In this document: piece by piece, positions 35,289 to 44,783 of the stretch
Numbering within the stretch: the stretch's first letter is position 1
How the letters are laid out: each line of letters opens with the position of its first letter
DNA from: Caulobacteraceae bacterium UBA3198
GTDB taxonomy: Bacteria > Pseudomonadota > Alphaproteobacteria > Caulobacterales > Caulobacteraceae
Reading direction: 5' to 3'
NCBI GenBank assembly: GCA_002363865.1
Contig: DEWY01000008.1
Location: 108,954 to 172,953, forward strand
Length of the DNA: 64,000 bases
Program-made: the position numbers and the translations under genes
The notes under the pieces: generated by a model
Told to the model about the DNA's origin: nothing
Seen by the model: only the letters and a program-made list of their open reading frames with translations
Database searches by the model: none

Positions 35289-35324
35289 ACAGGGTAAACG
35301 AACCCTCCGCAGAACAGGGTAAAC
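35289..35324. repeat. Two direct copies of ACAGGGTAAAC upstream of the TadG-like gene
   Basis: Copies at 35289-35299 and 35314-35324 are identical and spaced 25 bp start to start, between the divergent TadG-like and aldehyde dehydrogenase genes. The spacing (about 2.4 helical turns) and position suit a transcription factor binding region. Confidence 0.55.
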
Positions 35325-35396
35325 AGGCGCCCCGCCCTCGGCGCCGGCCAGCCCCTTGGCGCGTTGGGGGAAGGACGCCAGATCCAAGGAGCCCCC

Positions 35397-36869
35397 ATGG
35401 CCGATCAGCCCTCCCCCCAAGACCTCGCCCGGATGGGCAAGGATCTCATCCTCGAACAGGCGCTGGTGGACGGCCGCTGGGTCGGCGGGACCGGTGAGCC
35501 GATCGCCGTGGATAATCCGGCCGACGGCGACATTCTGGGTCACGTGCCGAGCCTGTCGGAGGAGGCCGTGGAGCAAGCCATCGCCGGGGCGGCGCGGACC
35601 TTTCCGGACTGGGCGGGGCGCAAGGGACAGGACCGCGGCGCGATCCTGTTCCGCTGGGCGGCCCTGGTTGAGGCCCATGAAGAGGCCCTTGCGGCCCTGA
35701 TCGCCCTGGAGAACGGCAAGCCCTGGAAGGAGGCCCTGGGCGAGGTCCGCTACGCCAATTCCTTCATCAGCTGGTTCGCCGGCCTGGCGGGGCGCCTGGA
35801 CGGGCGCACCATCGAGAGCCCGAAGGACGAGGATCTGATCCTCAGCTTCCGCGAACCCGTCGGGCCGGTGGCGGCGATCACGCCCTGGAATTTCCCGGCC
35901 GCCATGATCACCCGCAAGGCGGCCGCGGCCTTCTGCGCCGGCTGCACGGTTGTCCTGAAGCCCGCCTCCGCCACGCCGTTCACCGCCCTGGCCCTGGCCA
36001 AGCTGGCGCTGGAGGCCGGCGTCCCAGAGGGCGTCTTCTCCGTGGTCACCGGCGCCAACAGCGAGATCGGCGCCCGGCTGACCGGCTCGCCCCTGATCCG
36101 CAAGCTTTCCTTCACCGGCTCCACCGAGGTCGGGCGCAAGCTGGCGGCCGATTGCGCGCCGACCCTCAAGCGCCTGTCCATGGAGCTCGGCGGCGCCGCC
36201 CCCCTGATCGTCTTCGAGGACGCCGATCTCGACGCCGCCGTCGAGGGCGCCGTAGCGGGCAAGTTCCGGGCGGCCGGTCAGACCTGCGTCTGCCCCAACC
36301 GGCTCTATGTGCAGGCGCCCGTTCTCGACGCCTTTCTGGAGCGCCTGAGCGCCCGGGTCTCGGCCCTGAAGGTCGGCCACCCGCTCGAGGCCGGCGTGGA
36401 GATCGGGCCGCTGATCAACGCCAAGGCCCTGGACAAGGTCGAGGACCATATCGCCCGCACGACGGCCAGCGGCGGACGGGTGCTGACCGGCGGCGACCGG
36501 CACGCCCTGGGCGGACGCTATTTCCAGCCCACCGTGCTGGAAGGCGGCGATGACCGCCTGTTCGCCGAAGAGGAGACCTTTGGCCCAGTGGCGCCGGTCT
36601 TCGGCTTCGCTACCGAGGAAGAGGCCCTGAGCCGGGCCAACGCCTCGGACTTCGGTCTGGCGGCCTATCTGTTCACCCGCGACCAGGGCCGAGCCATGCG
36701 GGTCGGACGGGGCCTGGAGTCCGGCATCATCGGCGTCAATACCGGCCTGGTCTCCACCGCCGCCAATCCCTTCGGCGGGGTCAAGCAGTCCGGCTATGGC
36801 CGCGAGGGGTCGGTCTATGGGGTGGACGACTACCTGCAGATCAAATCCCTGACCCTCGCCCTCGGATAG
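35397..36869 (+). CDS. gabD: NAD(P)-dependent aldehyde dehydrogenase, succinate-semialdehyde type
   Basis: 490 residues from ATG 35397, with AAGGAG 5 nt upstream. Motifs: ITPWNFPAAMITRK (cofactor), GSTEVGRKL, catalytic glutamate in MELGGAAPLIVFEDADLD and catalytic cysteine in FRAAGQTCVCPNRLYV. The C-terminus (FGGVKQSGYGREGSVYGVDDYLQIK) is the pattern of GabD-type succinate-semialdehyde or glutarate-semialdehyde dehydrogenases. The exact semialdehyde is an inference. Confidence 0.86.
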   Translation: MADQPSPQDLARMGKDLILEQALVDGRWVGGTGEPIAVDNPADGDILGHVPSLSEEAVEQAIAGAARTFPDWAGRKGQDRGAILFRWAALVEAHEEALAALIALENGKPWKEALGEVRYANSFISWFAGLAGRLDGRTIESPKDEDLILSFREPVGPVAAITPWNFPAAMITRKAAAAFCAGCTVVLKPASATPFTALALAKLALEAGVPEGVFSVVTGANSEIGARLTGSPLIRKLSFTGSTEVGRKLAADCAPTLKRLSMELGGAAPLIVFEDADLDAAVEGAVAGKFRAAGQTCVCPNRLYVQAPVLDAFLERLSARVSALKVGHPLEAGVEIGPLINAKALDKVEDHIARTTASGGRVLTGGDRHALGGRYFQPTVLEGGDDRLFAEEETFGPVAPVFGFATEEEALSRANASDFGLAAYLFTRDQGRAMRVGRGLESGIIGVNTGLVSTAANPFGGVKQSGYGREGSVYGVDDYLQIKSLTLALG

Positions 36870-36946
36870 GACGGCGCGATGATTGACGCGGACGGATAGG
36901 TGGGGCTCCTCTAAACCGGCGACAGAGACCGGACGGGGGAAAGCTG

Positions 36947-39900
36947 ATGACGCCGAGCGACGAGACGCCGAACGACGCGCCCCCGCCGTCCGCCGCCCCT
37001 GAGGCTTCGCCGCCTGAGTCCGAAGCGCCCAAGGCGCCCTGGTGGCGGACCCTGAAGGCGCGGATGAGCCATGGCCGGGCGCCGGTGGTGCTGGCCGGTC
37101 TGCTGATCGTCTGCGCCTTTGGCGGCGGCTTTCTCACCGCCAAGGGCGTGGACATTCTGAGCATTCCCCGCGCGGTGGTCTCCGGCGACAGCGTGGTCCC
37201 CGGCGGCTGGTCCTTGTTCGGCGCCCCGCGGGCGGCCGACGCGCCGCGCCGCGGCATCCCCATGCCGGAGGACTTCGCCGTCTGGCGCACGCGGGTGGAC
37301 ACCTCGTCGGCCCAGCCGCGGGCCTGCATAGAGATGAGCCGCCCCCTCGATCCTGAAGCGGCCTACGGGGACTATGTTCTGGTTTCTCCCGAGCTGGGCG
37401 AGACGCCGGCCATCTCCGTCGATGGCTCTGAGCTTTGCCTGGCCGGTCTGGGCTTCACCGAGCGTCGGGTGACCCTGCTCAAGGGTCTGCCGGCCCGGGG
37501 CGGCGAGACCCTGGCGGCCAATGCCGACATCGACTTCACCTTTGGTGAGAAGCCGCCTTTCGTGGGCTTCGCCGGGGACGGCGTCATCCTGCCCCGCGAG
37601 GACTCTGACGGGGTCGGCATCGAAACCGTCAATGTCACCCGTCTGGCCATTGAGGTCTGGCGCGTGGCCGACCGCAACCTCGTCCGCACCTCGGTCAGCG
37701 CGCCCGAGCCCACCGCCGAGGGGGAATGGCCCTATGACTGGGGCTCCGACAGTCCCGACCAGGAGGGCCGCAAGGTCTGGTCCGGCGAGGTCGCTGTGGC
37801 TGGCGAGGTCGGGCGGCGGGCCACGACCGTCTTCCCCCTGGGCGCGGTGCTGCGCGAGCTCAAGCCCGGCGGCTATGTGATCAAGGCGCGGGACGCCTCG
37901 GGCGGGCGCAGCCTGACCGCTGGCGAGGACGCCAATCCCCCGGCCCAGGCCCGGCGTTGGATCATTTTCACCGACATGGCCCTGAGCGCCTATGTGGGCG
38001 CCGAGGCCACCGACGTGGTCGTCCGGTCCCTGAAGACCGCCCGGCCGCTGTCGGGCATCCGGGTGGCCCTGGTGGCCGCCAATGGTGAGGATCTGGCCGA
38101 GGCCCGCACCGACGGCCAGGGACGGGCCCGCTTCGCCGCAGCCCTGACCCAGGGCGAGGGCGGCCTGCGGGCCAAGATGATCATGGCCTATGGCCCGCAG
38201 GAGGATCTGGCGATCCTGGACCTGGACCGGCCGCCGGCGGATCTGTCGCGCCTGGGCGTCGGCGGGCGCATCGAGACGAACGCCGTCAGCACCGCAGGCC
38301 GCACATCCGGGGCGGTGGTGGACGCCTATCTCTACACCGATCGCGGGGTCTATCGGCCAGGCGAGACAGTTCATCTGAACGCCCTGCTGCGGGACCGGGA
38401 AGCCCGCGCGGCCAAGGACCGCAAGGGCGCCATCATCGTGCGTCGCCCGTCCGGGGTCGAGTATCGCCGCTACGTCTTCGACGGCGCACCCTTGGGTTCG
38501 GCGGCCGCCAATATCGCCCTGCCCCGCAGCGCCCCCCGGGGCCGTTGGCGCGCCACGGTCGAGATCGAAGGCCTGGAAAGCCCGGCCGGCGAAGTGGTGT
38601 TCGCGGTCGAGGATTTCGCCCCTCAACGGCTGGCGGTCACCGTCACCGGCCAGGAGGCGGCCCCTGTGCTCGCCGGCCAGAGCCGCAACCTCGATGTCGT
38701 CGCCCGCTTCCTCTACGGGGCGCCGGGTTCTGGCCTGCAGGCCGAGGGCGAGGCCCGGCTGCGCATCGATCCCACCCCCTTCCCCGCCTATGAGGACTAT
38801 CAGTGGGGCGACCAGCGCGAGCCCTTCCAGGAGACCTTCATCGACCTGGGCCGCACGGTCACCGACGGTGAAGGCCGCGCGGTCATCACCCTGCCTCCCC
38901 AGGCGCCCGACAGCGCCCAGCCCCTGCTGGCGGCGACCACCGTCAGCGTCTTTGAACCCGGCGGCCGGCCCGTCCGGGAGTCTCTGGACCTCAAGATCCG
39001 GCCGCGCGCGACCTATCTGGGGGTCAAGGTCGACCAGGCTGAGGCCCCCCGCGGGGGCGATCCGACGGTCAGCCTCGATCTGATCGCCGTCGATCCGGCC
39101 GGCCGGCGCATCGCCGCGCCAGGCGTCACCTGGCGGCTGGTGTCGGAGAACTGGGACTATGACTGGTTCCAGCAGGATGGCCGCTGGCAGTGGCGGCGGA
39201 CCAGCCGCGACGCCCTGGTGGACCAGGGAAGCGTCAATATCGGCGCCGCCGAGCCCGTCCGCCTGACAAAGCGCCTGGGCTGGGGCGACTATCGCATCGA
39301 ACTGACCGGGCCCGACGGCGCGGCCAGCGTCATCCGCTTCACCTCCGGCTGGGGCGCGCCCGCTGAAGACGCCGAGGCGCCCGACATCGTCCGGGTCAGC
39401 GCCGGCGACAAGAGCTACGCCCAGGGCGACACCGTCGAGATCACCCTGAAACCGCCCTATGCCGGCGAGGTCCAGGTGGCGGTGGCCACCGACCGTGTGC
39501 TCGACTTCCGCACCCTGACGGTCGGCGAGAACGGCGCCACCGTGCGCTTCCAGAGCGACGCCAGTTGGGGCGGCGGGGCCTATGTGATGGTCACCGTCGT
39601 TCAGCCCCGCGACCCGGTGCAGACGCCCAAGCCGCGACGGGCCCTGGGGCTCGTCTATGTTCCCCTCGACCCCAAGGGCCGCAAGCTGGAGGTCGATCTC
39701 GGCACGCCGGAAAAGGCCGGCGCCCGGGAGGCCCTGTCGGTGCCGATCACCGTCAAGGGCGCGGGCCTGGGCCAGCGGGTGCGCGTCACCCTGGCCGCCG
39801 TCGACGAGGGCATACTGCGCCTGACCCGCTTCGAGAGCCCCGATCCGGCCAAGTGGTATTTCGGCAAGCGGGCGCTCGGCGTCGACTATCGCGATGACTA

Positions 39901-42034
39901 TGGCCGACTGCTCGACCCCAATCTCGGGGCCCCGGCCAATGTGAACTTCGGCGGCGACGAGATCGGCGGCGAGGGCCTGACGGTCACGCCGATCAAGACC
40001 GTGGCCCTGTGGTCCGGCGTCATTGAGACCGGCCGGGACGGCAAGGCGACCATCCAGTTGCCGGCCCCCGACTTCAACGGCGAACTTCGCCTGATGGCGG
40101 TGGCCTGGACCGACGACGCCGTCGGCTCGGCCTCCAAGCCCCTGGTGGTCCGTGAACCGGTGGTGGCCGAACTGGCCCTGCCCCGCTTCCTGGCGCCCGG
40201 CGACACCGCCTTCGCCACCCTGGAGCTGCACAATCTGGAGGGTCGGGCGGGCGAATACATCGCCCAGCTGACGGCTGAGGGCGGCATCCTCGCCCCCCTC
40301 CGCAAGGCCTATGAGCTGGCGGTGGGCCGACGTCTGGCCGAGCGGGTTCCCCTGGACGCCCCCCGGGTGGCCGGGATCGGCAAGGTGAGCCTGACCGTCA
40401 CCGGCCCCGGCTTCTCCACCGCCCGCGACTATCCGATCGAGACGCGGCTGGGCTGGGGCCGGGTGACCCGCACCACCACCGCCCTGCAGCAGCCCGGCGC
40501 GGCCTTCACCCCTCAACCGGACCTGCTGGCCGGGCTGGCGGCCGGCGATGCGACCTTGCAAGTCAGCTACTCGCCGTTCCGCGGCTTCGACCCCGGCCCG
40601 ATCGCGGTGTCCCTGCTGCGCTACCCCTATGGCTGCACCGAACAGCTGGTCTCGGCGGCCTATCCCCTGCTCTACGCCGGCAATGTCTCCCAGGACCCCA
40701 AGGCGCAACGGGCCAGCGCGGGCCTCACCCAGGCGGTCGTCCGCCTGCTGGACCGCCAGACCCTGGACGGCGCCTTTGGCCTGTGGCGGGTGGGCGACGG
40801 GGAGGCCGACGCCTGGCTCGGCGCCTACGCCACCGACTTCCTGATCGAGGCGCAGAAGGCCGGCGCCCCGGTGCCTGCCGCGGCCCTGGAACGGGCGCTC
40901 AGCGCCATGCGCCACATCTCCCGTCCGGAGGGCTGGGCCAACATCTCCTACCGGCTGGAATATCCCACCTGGTGGGCGGGCTCGCCACAGGCTTCGGAAG
41001 CCGCCACGGCGGCCATGCGCCGACGGGCCTCGGCCTACGCCCTCTATGTCCTGGCCAAGGGCGGGCGGGGCGACCTCGGCCGCCTTCGCTGGTGGCACGA
41101 CGTGCAGATGAAGTCGGAGACCTCGCCGCTGGCCAAGGCGCATGTGGGCGCCGGCCTCGCCCTCATGGGCGACAAGGCCAGGGCCCGCTCGGCCTTCCGA
41201 CAGGCGGTCCGGTCCCTGGGCTACCGCGAGGAGAGCGACTGGTATCAGAGCCCCCTGCGGGACCTGGCCGCCGTTATCGCCCTGGCCTACGAGGCCGGGG
41301 AGACCGAGATCGCCCGCGACCTGCAGGGCCGGCTGGAAAACGCGGTCGAGGATCCCGAGGCGCTCAACACCCAGGAGCAGGCCAGGCTGCTGCAGGCCGC
41401 CGACGCCATGCTGCGCGCCGCGGGGCCCCTGAACATCGAGGGCTCCGGCGCCATCCCCCTGGCCCCCGTGGCCGGCGGGCCTCGCTGGGCCGTCGGCAAG
41501 CTGGCGGAGTCCCGCTTCGTCAACGCCGGGGAAGGGGCGGTCTGGCGGACGGTCACGGTGACCGGCGCCCCCGTCGCAGCCCCGGCGGCGACCAGCAACG
41601 GCCTGACCCTGCAGAAGCGCCTGCTGAGCTTCACCGGCGGGCCTGTGGACCCTGGCGCTCTGACCCAGGGCGACCGGGTGATCATCATCGTCTCGGGCCG
41701 CGCCCAGCAGGCGAGGTCCATGGCCCTGGTGATCGACGATCCCCTGCCGGCCGGTTTCGAGATCGAGACGGTCCTGGGTCCCGACGACGCCCAGAGCGGC
41801 CCCTTCCGCTTCCTGGGCGAGCTGTCTTCGGCCGATCTGCAGGAGGCCCGGGATGACCGCTATGTGGCGGCCATGGACCTCCCCGGCCGTGAGGACTTCG
41901 ACTTCGCCTATGTGGCGCGAGCGGTGACGCCCGGCGACTTCCTGTTGCCCGGCGCCCAGGCCCGCGACATGTACCGTCCGGCGGTCAACGCCCGCACCAG
42001 CGTCGGCCGCACGGTGATCGCGCCCGGCCAGTGA
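36947..42034 (+). CDS. Bacterial alpha-2-macroglobulin with thioester motif
   Basis: 1695 residues. One membrane segment near residues 46-65, preceded by a proline-rich cytoplasmic tail; there is no clear lipobox, so it appears anchored by the helix. Then repeated macroglobulin domains (for example ATDVVVRSLKTARPLSGI, YLYTDRGVYRPGETVHLNALL), the A2M domain (VALWSGVIETGRDGKATIQLPAP) and the thioester segment RYPYGCTEQ with C1230 and Q1233. Such proteins trap attacking proteases in the periplasm. The stop overlaps the PBP1C start (TGATG), a well-known functional pairing in which the trap guards the cell when the wall is breached. Confidence 0.94.
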   Translation: MTPSDETPNDAPPPSAAPEASPPESEAPKAPWWRTLKARMSHGRAPVVLAGLLIVCAFGGGFLTAKGVDILSIPRAVVSGDSVVPGGWSLFGAPRAADAPRRGIPMPEDFAVWRTRVDTSSAQPRACIEMSRPLDPEAAYGDYVLVSPELGETPAISVDGSELCLAGLGFTERRVTLLKGLPARGGETLAANADIDFTFGEKPPFVGFAGDGVILPREDSDGVGIETVNVTRLAIEVWRVADRNLVRTSVSAPEPTAEGEWPYDWGSDSPDQEGRKVWSGEVAVAGEVGRRATTVFPLGAVLRELKPGGYVIKARDASGGRSLTAGEDANPPAQARRWIIFTDMALSAYVGAEATDVVVRSLKTARPLSGIRVALVAANGEDLAEARTDGQGRARFAAALTQGEGGLRAKMIMAYGPQEDLAILDLDRPPADLSRLGVGGRIETNAVSTAGRTSGAVVDAYLYTDRGVYRPGETVHLNALLRDREARAAKDRKGAIIVRRPSGVEYRRYVFDGAPLGSAAANIALPRSAPRGRWRATVEIEGLESPAGEVVFAVEDFAPQRLAVTVTGQEAAPVLAGQSRNLDVVARFLYGAPGSGLQAEGEARLRIDPTPFPAYEDYQWGDQREPFQETFIDLGRTVTDGEGRAVITLPPQAPDSAQPLLAATTVSVFEPGGRPVRESLDLKIRPRATYLGVKVDQAEAPRGGDPTVSLDLIAVDPAGRRIAAPGVTWRLVSENWDYDWFQQDGRWQWRRTSRDALVDQGSVNIGAAEPVRLTKRLGWGDYRIELTGPDGAASVIRFTSGWGAPAEDAEAPDIVRVSAGDKSYAQGDTVEITLKPPYAGEVQVAVATDRVLDFRTLTVGENGATVRFQSDASWGGGAYVMVTVVQPRDPVQTPKPRRALGLVYVPLDPKGRKLEVDLGTPEKAGAREALSVPITVKGAGLGQRVRVTLAAVDEGILRLTRFESPDPAKWYFGKRALGVDYRDDYGRLLDPNLGAPANVNFGGDEIGGEGLTVTPIKTVALWSGVIETGRDGKATIQLPAPDFNGELRLMAVAWTDDAVGSASKPLVVREPVVAELALPRFLAPGDTAFATLELHNLEGRAGEYIAQLTAEGGILAPLRKAYELAVGRRLAERVPLDAPRVAGIGKVSLTVTGPGFSTARDYPIETRLGWGRVTRTTTALQQPGAAFTPQPDLLAGLAAGDATLQVSYSPFRGFDPGPIAVSLLRYPYGCTEQLVSAAYPLLYAGNVSQDPKAQRASAGLTQAVVRLLDRQTLDGAFGLWRVGDGEADAWLGAYATDFLIEAQKAGAPVPAAALERALSAMRHISRPEGWANISYRLEYPTWWAGSPQASEAATAAMRRRASAYALYVLAKGGRGDLGRLRWWHDVQMKSETSPLAKAHVGAGLALMGDKARARSAFRQAVRSLGYREESDWYQSPLRDLAAVIALAYEAGETEIARDLQGRLENAVEDPEALNTQEQARLLQAADAMLRAAGPLNIEGSGAIPLAPVAGGPRWAVGKLAESRFVNAGEGAVWRTVTVTGAPVAAPAATSNGLTLQKRLLSFTGGPVDPGALTQGDRVIIIVSGRAQQARSMALVIDDPLPAGFEIETVLGPDDAQSGPFRFLGELSSADLQEARDDRYVAAMDLPGREDFDFAYVARAVTPGDFLLPGAQARDMYRPAVNARTSVGRTVIAPGQ

Positions 42035-44124
42035 TGGGGCTGGCGTCCTTGCCGGCGGGCCTGCGTCAGGCGGCGGCTTCCCCCGCCCTCGTGCGGCGGC
42101 TGACCCAGGGCCTGATCGGCGCCTTGGCCCTTCAGGTGGTGGCGGTGGCCCTGGACGCCGCCCTGCCGCCCGACCTGTCCCGGGGGGCGGAGGCCTCGCC
42201 CGTGGCCCTGGATCGGCGCGGGGCCTGGCTGCGCGCCCTGCCGGTGGAGGATGGCCGCTGGCGCATCCGGGCCGACCTCGACCGGACCGATCCGAGCTTC
42301 GTCGCCCGGCTGATTGCGGTGGAGGACGCCCGCTTTTGGCGCCATCCCGGTGTCGACCCCTTCGCCGTGGTTCGGGCGGCCGGCTCCGCGGCGGTGACCG
42401 GCGAGGTCAGCTCCGGCGCTTCGACGCTCACCATGCAGACCGCGCGCCTGCTCACCCCGCGGCCGCGCACCGTGCCGGCCAAGCTGGCGGAGATGATCCG
42501 CGCGCTGCAGATCGAGGCGCGGCTGTCCAAGCGCGAAATCCTCGCCCTTTATCTGACGCTGGCGCCCTATGGGGGCAATCTGGAGGGGGTGCGCGCCGCC
42601 AGCCTCTCCTATTTCGGTCATGAGCCCTCGACCCTGACGCCCGGCGAACAGGCCCTGCTGATCGCCCTGCCCCAGTCGCCGGAGGCGCGGCGGCCTGATC
42701 GACGGCCGGAAGCCTCCCGCCGGGCCCGGGCCCTGGTGCTGGACAAGATGGTGCGCGCCGGCGCTCTGACCTCGATGGAAGCCGCCGAAGCCGCCGAGGA
42801 GCCCATGCCGGGGCGCTCGCCCTTCCCAGCCCTGGCCTGGCATGCCGCCGGCGAGCTGGCCCGCAGCGCCCGGACCGATGAGGCCTCGGTGATCTCCACC
42901 CTGGACGCCGGCCTCCAGTCCAGGCTGGAGCCGCTCGTGGCCCGGGCCGCCCAGGCGCAAGGGGCCGAGGCCACCGCAGCGGTCATGGTGGTGGCGCTGG
43001 ACGGTCGGGCGGTGCGGGCCTCGGTCGGGTCGGCCGGTCTGGAGCGGGTCGGGGGCTGGATCGACATGACCCGCGCCCTGCGCTCCCCCGGCTCGGCCCT
43101 GAAGCCCTTCATCTACGCCATGGCCTTCGAGGGCGGCCTCGCGGCGCCGGACACCCGCATGGCTGACGCGCCCCGCAGGTACGCCGACTACCAGCCGGAG
43201 AATTTCGACCGGGTCTTCCACGACCAGGTCACCGCCCGGGAGGCCCTGATCCACTCCCTGAACGTCCCGGCGGTCGACACCCTGGCCCGCCTGGGTCCGG
43301 CGGCCTTCGAGGGGCGGCTGGAGGCGGCCGGCGTGCGGCTGTGGCGGCCAAGGTCGGAGACCCGGGACGCAGGCCTGGCCATCGCGCTCGGCGGCGTCGG
43401 CCTCACCCTGCGGGATCTGGCGGTGCTCTATGGCGCCCTGGGCGACGGGGGCCTCGCCCGCCCCCTGGCCTGGACCGAGGCGCAGGCGCAGGCCCGTCGG
43501 GACGAGCGCGGGGTGCGCCTGGTCAGTGAGGCCGCCGCCAGTGAGGTCCTGGCCATCCTGCGCGAAACCCCGCCCCCCGCTGGCGTGACCCCCGCCGCCC
43601 TCAGCCGCGGCCGCCCGCTGATGGCCTATAAGACCGGCACCTCCTACGGCTTCCGCGACGCCGTGGCCGCAGGCATCGTCGGCGGCCATGTGATCGTGGT
43701 CTGGACCGGTCGGGCCGATGGCGGGGCGCGGGCAGGCCTGACCGGGCGCAACGCGGCCCTGCCGCTGCTGTTCGAGACCGCCGACCTGTTGCAGGCGCCG
43801 CCGGCCGCGCCCGCGCCGCTGGCGCCGCGCAACGCGCCGGTGGCCCTGGAGGACCAGACCCACGCCGCCGAGGGGCCACGGCTGATCTTCCCGCCGGATG
43901 GGTCGGTGGTGCAGGTGGACGCCTATGGGCCGAGGTCCCGCGGCCTGGTCCTGGCCGCCAGCGGGGAAGACCTCGCCTGGTATGTGGCTGGCCAGCCGCT
44001 CAGTCCCGATCCCCTAAGCGGACAGGTGCTCTGGCGGCCAGAGGGCCCGGGCTTCTACGATCTCAATGTGGTGGACGGCCAGGGCCGCGCCGCCCGCGCC
44101 CAGGTGCGAATCCGCGGCGGCTGA
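42034..44124 (+). CDS. pbpC: Penicillin-binding protein 1C
   Basis: 696 residues. A membrane segment near residues 28-48 is followed by a glycosyltransferase 51 domain with catalytic E97 in AVEDARFWRHPGVDP and GASTLTMQTARLL; then a transpeptidase domain with S354-x-x-K (GSALKPF), SLN, and K533-T-G (YKTGTS); and a C-terminal BiPBP_C domain (IFPPDGSVVQVD). It polymerises and repairs peptidoglycan. The ATG at 42034 overlaps the alpha-2-macroglobulin stop; a GTG one codon upstream is less likely. Confidence 0.94.
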   Translation: MGLASLPAGLRQAAASPALVRRLTQGLIGALALQVVAVALDAALPPDLSRGAEASPVALDRRGAWLRALPVEDGRWRIRADLDRTDPSFVARLIAVEDARFWRHPGVDPFAVVRAAGSAAVTGEVSSGASTLTMQTARLLTPRPRTVPAKLAEMIRALQIEARLSKREILALYLTLAPYGGNLEGVRAASLSYFGHEPSTLTPGEQALLIALPQSPEARRPDRRPEASRRARALVLDKMVRAGALTSMEAAEAAEEPMPGRSPFPALAWHAAGELARSARTDEASVISTLDAGLQSRLEPLVARAAQAQGAEATAAVMVVALDGRAVRASVGSAGLERVGGWIDMTRALRSPGSALKPFIYAMAFEGGLAAPDTRMADAPRRYADYQPENFDRVFHDQVTAREALIHSLNVPAVDTLARLGPAAFEGRLEAAGVRLWRPRSETRDAGLAIALGGVGLTLRDLAVLYGALGDGGLARPLAWTEAQAQARRDERGVRLVSEAAASEVLAILRETPPPAGVTPAALSRGRPLMAYKTGTSYGFRDAVAAGIVGGHVIVVWTGRADGGARAGLTGRNAALPLLFETADLLQAPPAAPAPLAPRNAPVALEDQTHAAEGPRLIFPPDGSVVQVDAYGPRSRGLVLAASGEDLAWYVAGQPLSPDPLSGQVLWRPEGPGFYDLNVVDGQGRAARAQVRIRGG

Positions 44125-44130
44125 TGGTCG

Positions 44131-44745
44131 CTAATAGAGGCGGGCCAGGTCTTCGGGTCCGCTGCAGGTGACGTTCATGTCGTTCACCAGCCCGTCCGAC
44201 AGGGCGTAGACCCAGCCGTGGATGCTGACCGGCTGGCCGCGCAGCCAGGCCTCGCGGATGAAGACGTCGGAGGCGACATTGCGCACCTGGCGAATGACGT
44301 TCAGCTCGCAAAGGCGGTCATGGCGGGCGTGCTCGTCCTCCATGGCCTCCAGTTCGGCCCGGTTGGCGGCGAAGACCTCTCGAATGGGATGCAGCCAGTG
44401 GTCCACCAGTCCTCGGCGCTGACCGTCGATGGCCGCGACCACGCCCCCGCAGCCATAGTGGCCCACCACCATGATGTGCTTCACCTTCAGCACATCGACG
44501 GCGAACTGCAGCACCGACAGGTAGTTGGCGTCCTGGGGCGGGGCGAGATTGGCCACATTGCGGTGGACGAACAGCTCGCCGGGATCGAGACCGACGATCT
44601 CATTGGCCGGGACCCGGCTGTCGGCGCAGCCGATCCAGAGATATTCCGGGCTCTGCTGGCCCACCAGGCGCTGGAAGAAGCTGGGATCGACCGCAAGCTT
44701 GCCTTCCGCCCAGGCGCGGTTGTTGTCCTTCAGATGGTCGAGCAT
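44131..44745 (-). CDS. can: Beta-class carbonic anhydrase
   Basis: 204 residues. Zinc ligands C40, H96 and C99 with the catalytic D42-R44 dyad (IGCADSRVP, VVGHYGCGG). Interconverts CO2 and bicarbonate in the cytoplasm. The stop lies 6 bp from the pbpC stop (convergent). Confidence 0.94.
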   Translation of the reverse strand: MLDHLKDNNRAWAEGKLAVDPSFFQRLVGQQSPEYLWIGCADSRVPANEIVGLDPGELFVHRNVANLAPPQDANYLSVLQFAVDVLKVKHIMVVGHYGCGGVVAAIDGQRRGLVDHWLHPIREVFAANRAELEAMEDEHARHDRLCELNVIRQVRNVASDVFIREAWLRGQPVSIHGWVYALSDGLVNDMNVTCSGPEDLARLY

Positions 44746-44783
44746 TTTTTCGGGTCCCTCGCCCTACGCTTCACAAGTCGCGA

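Noticed and set aside
36911..41143. Very long open frame (about 1410 codons) on the minus strand
   Set aside because: It lies opposite the alpha-2-macroglobulin gene, is Gly/His/Gln/Pro-rich with no domain, and arises from GC-rich codon bias on the coding strand.
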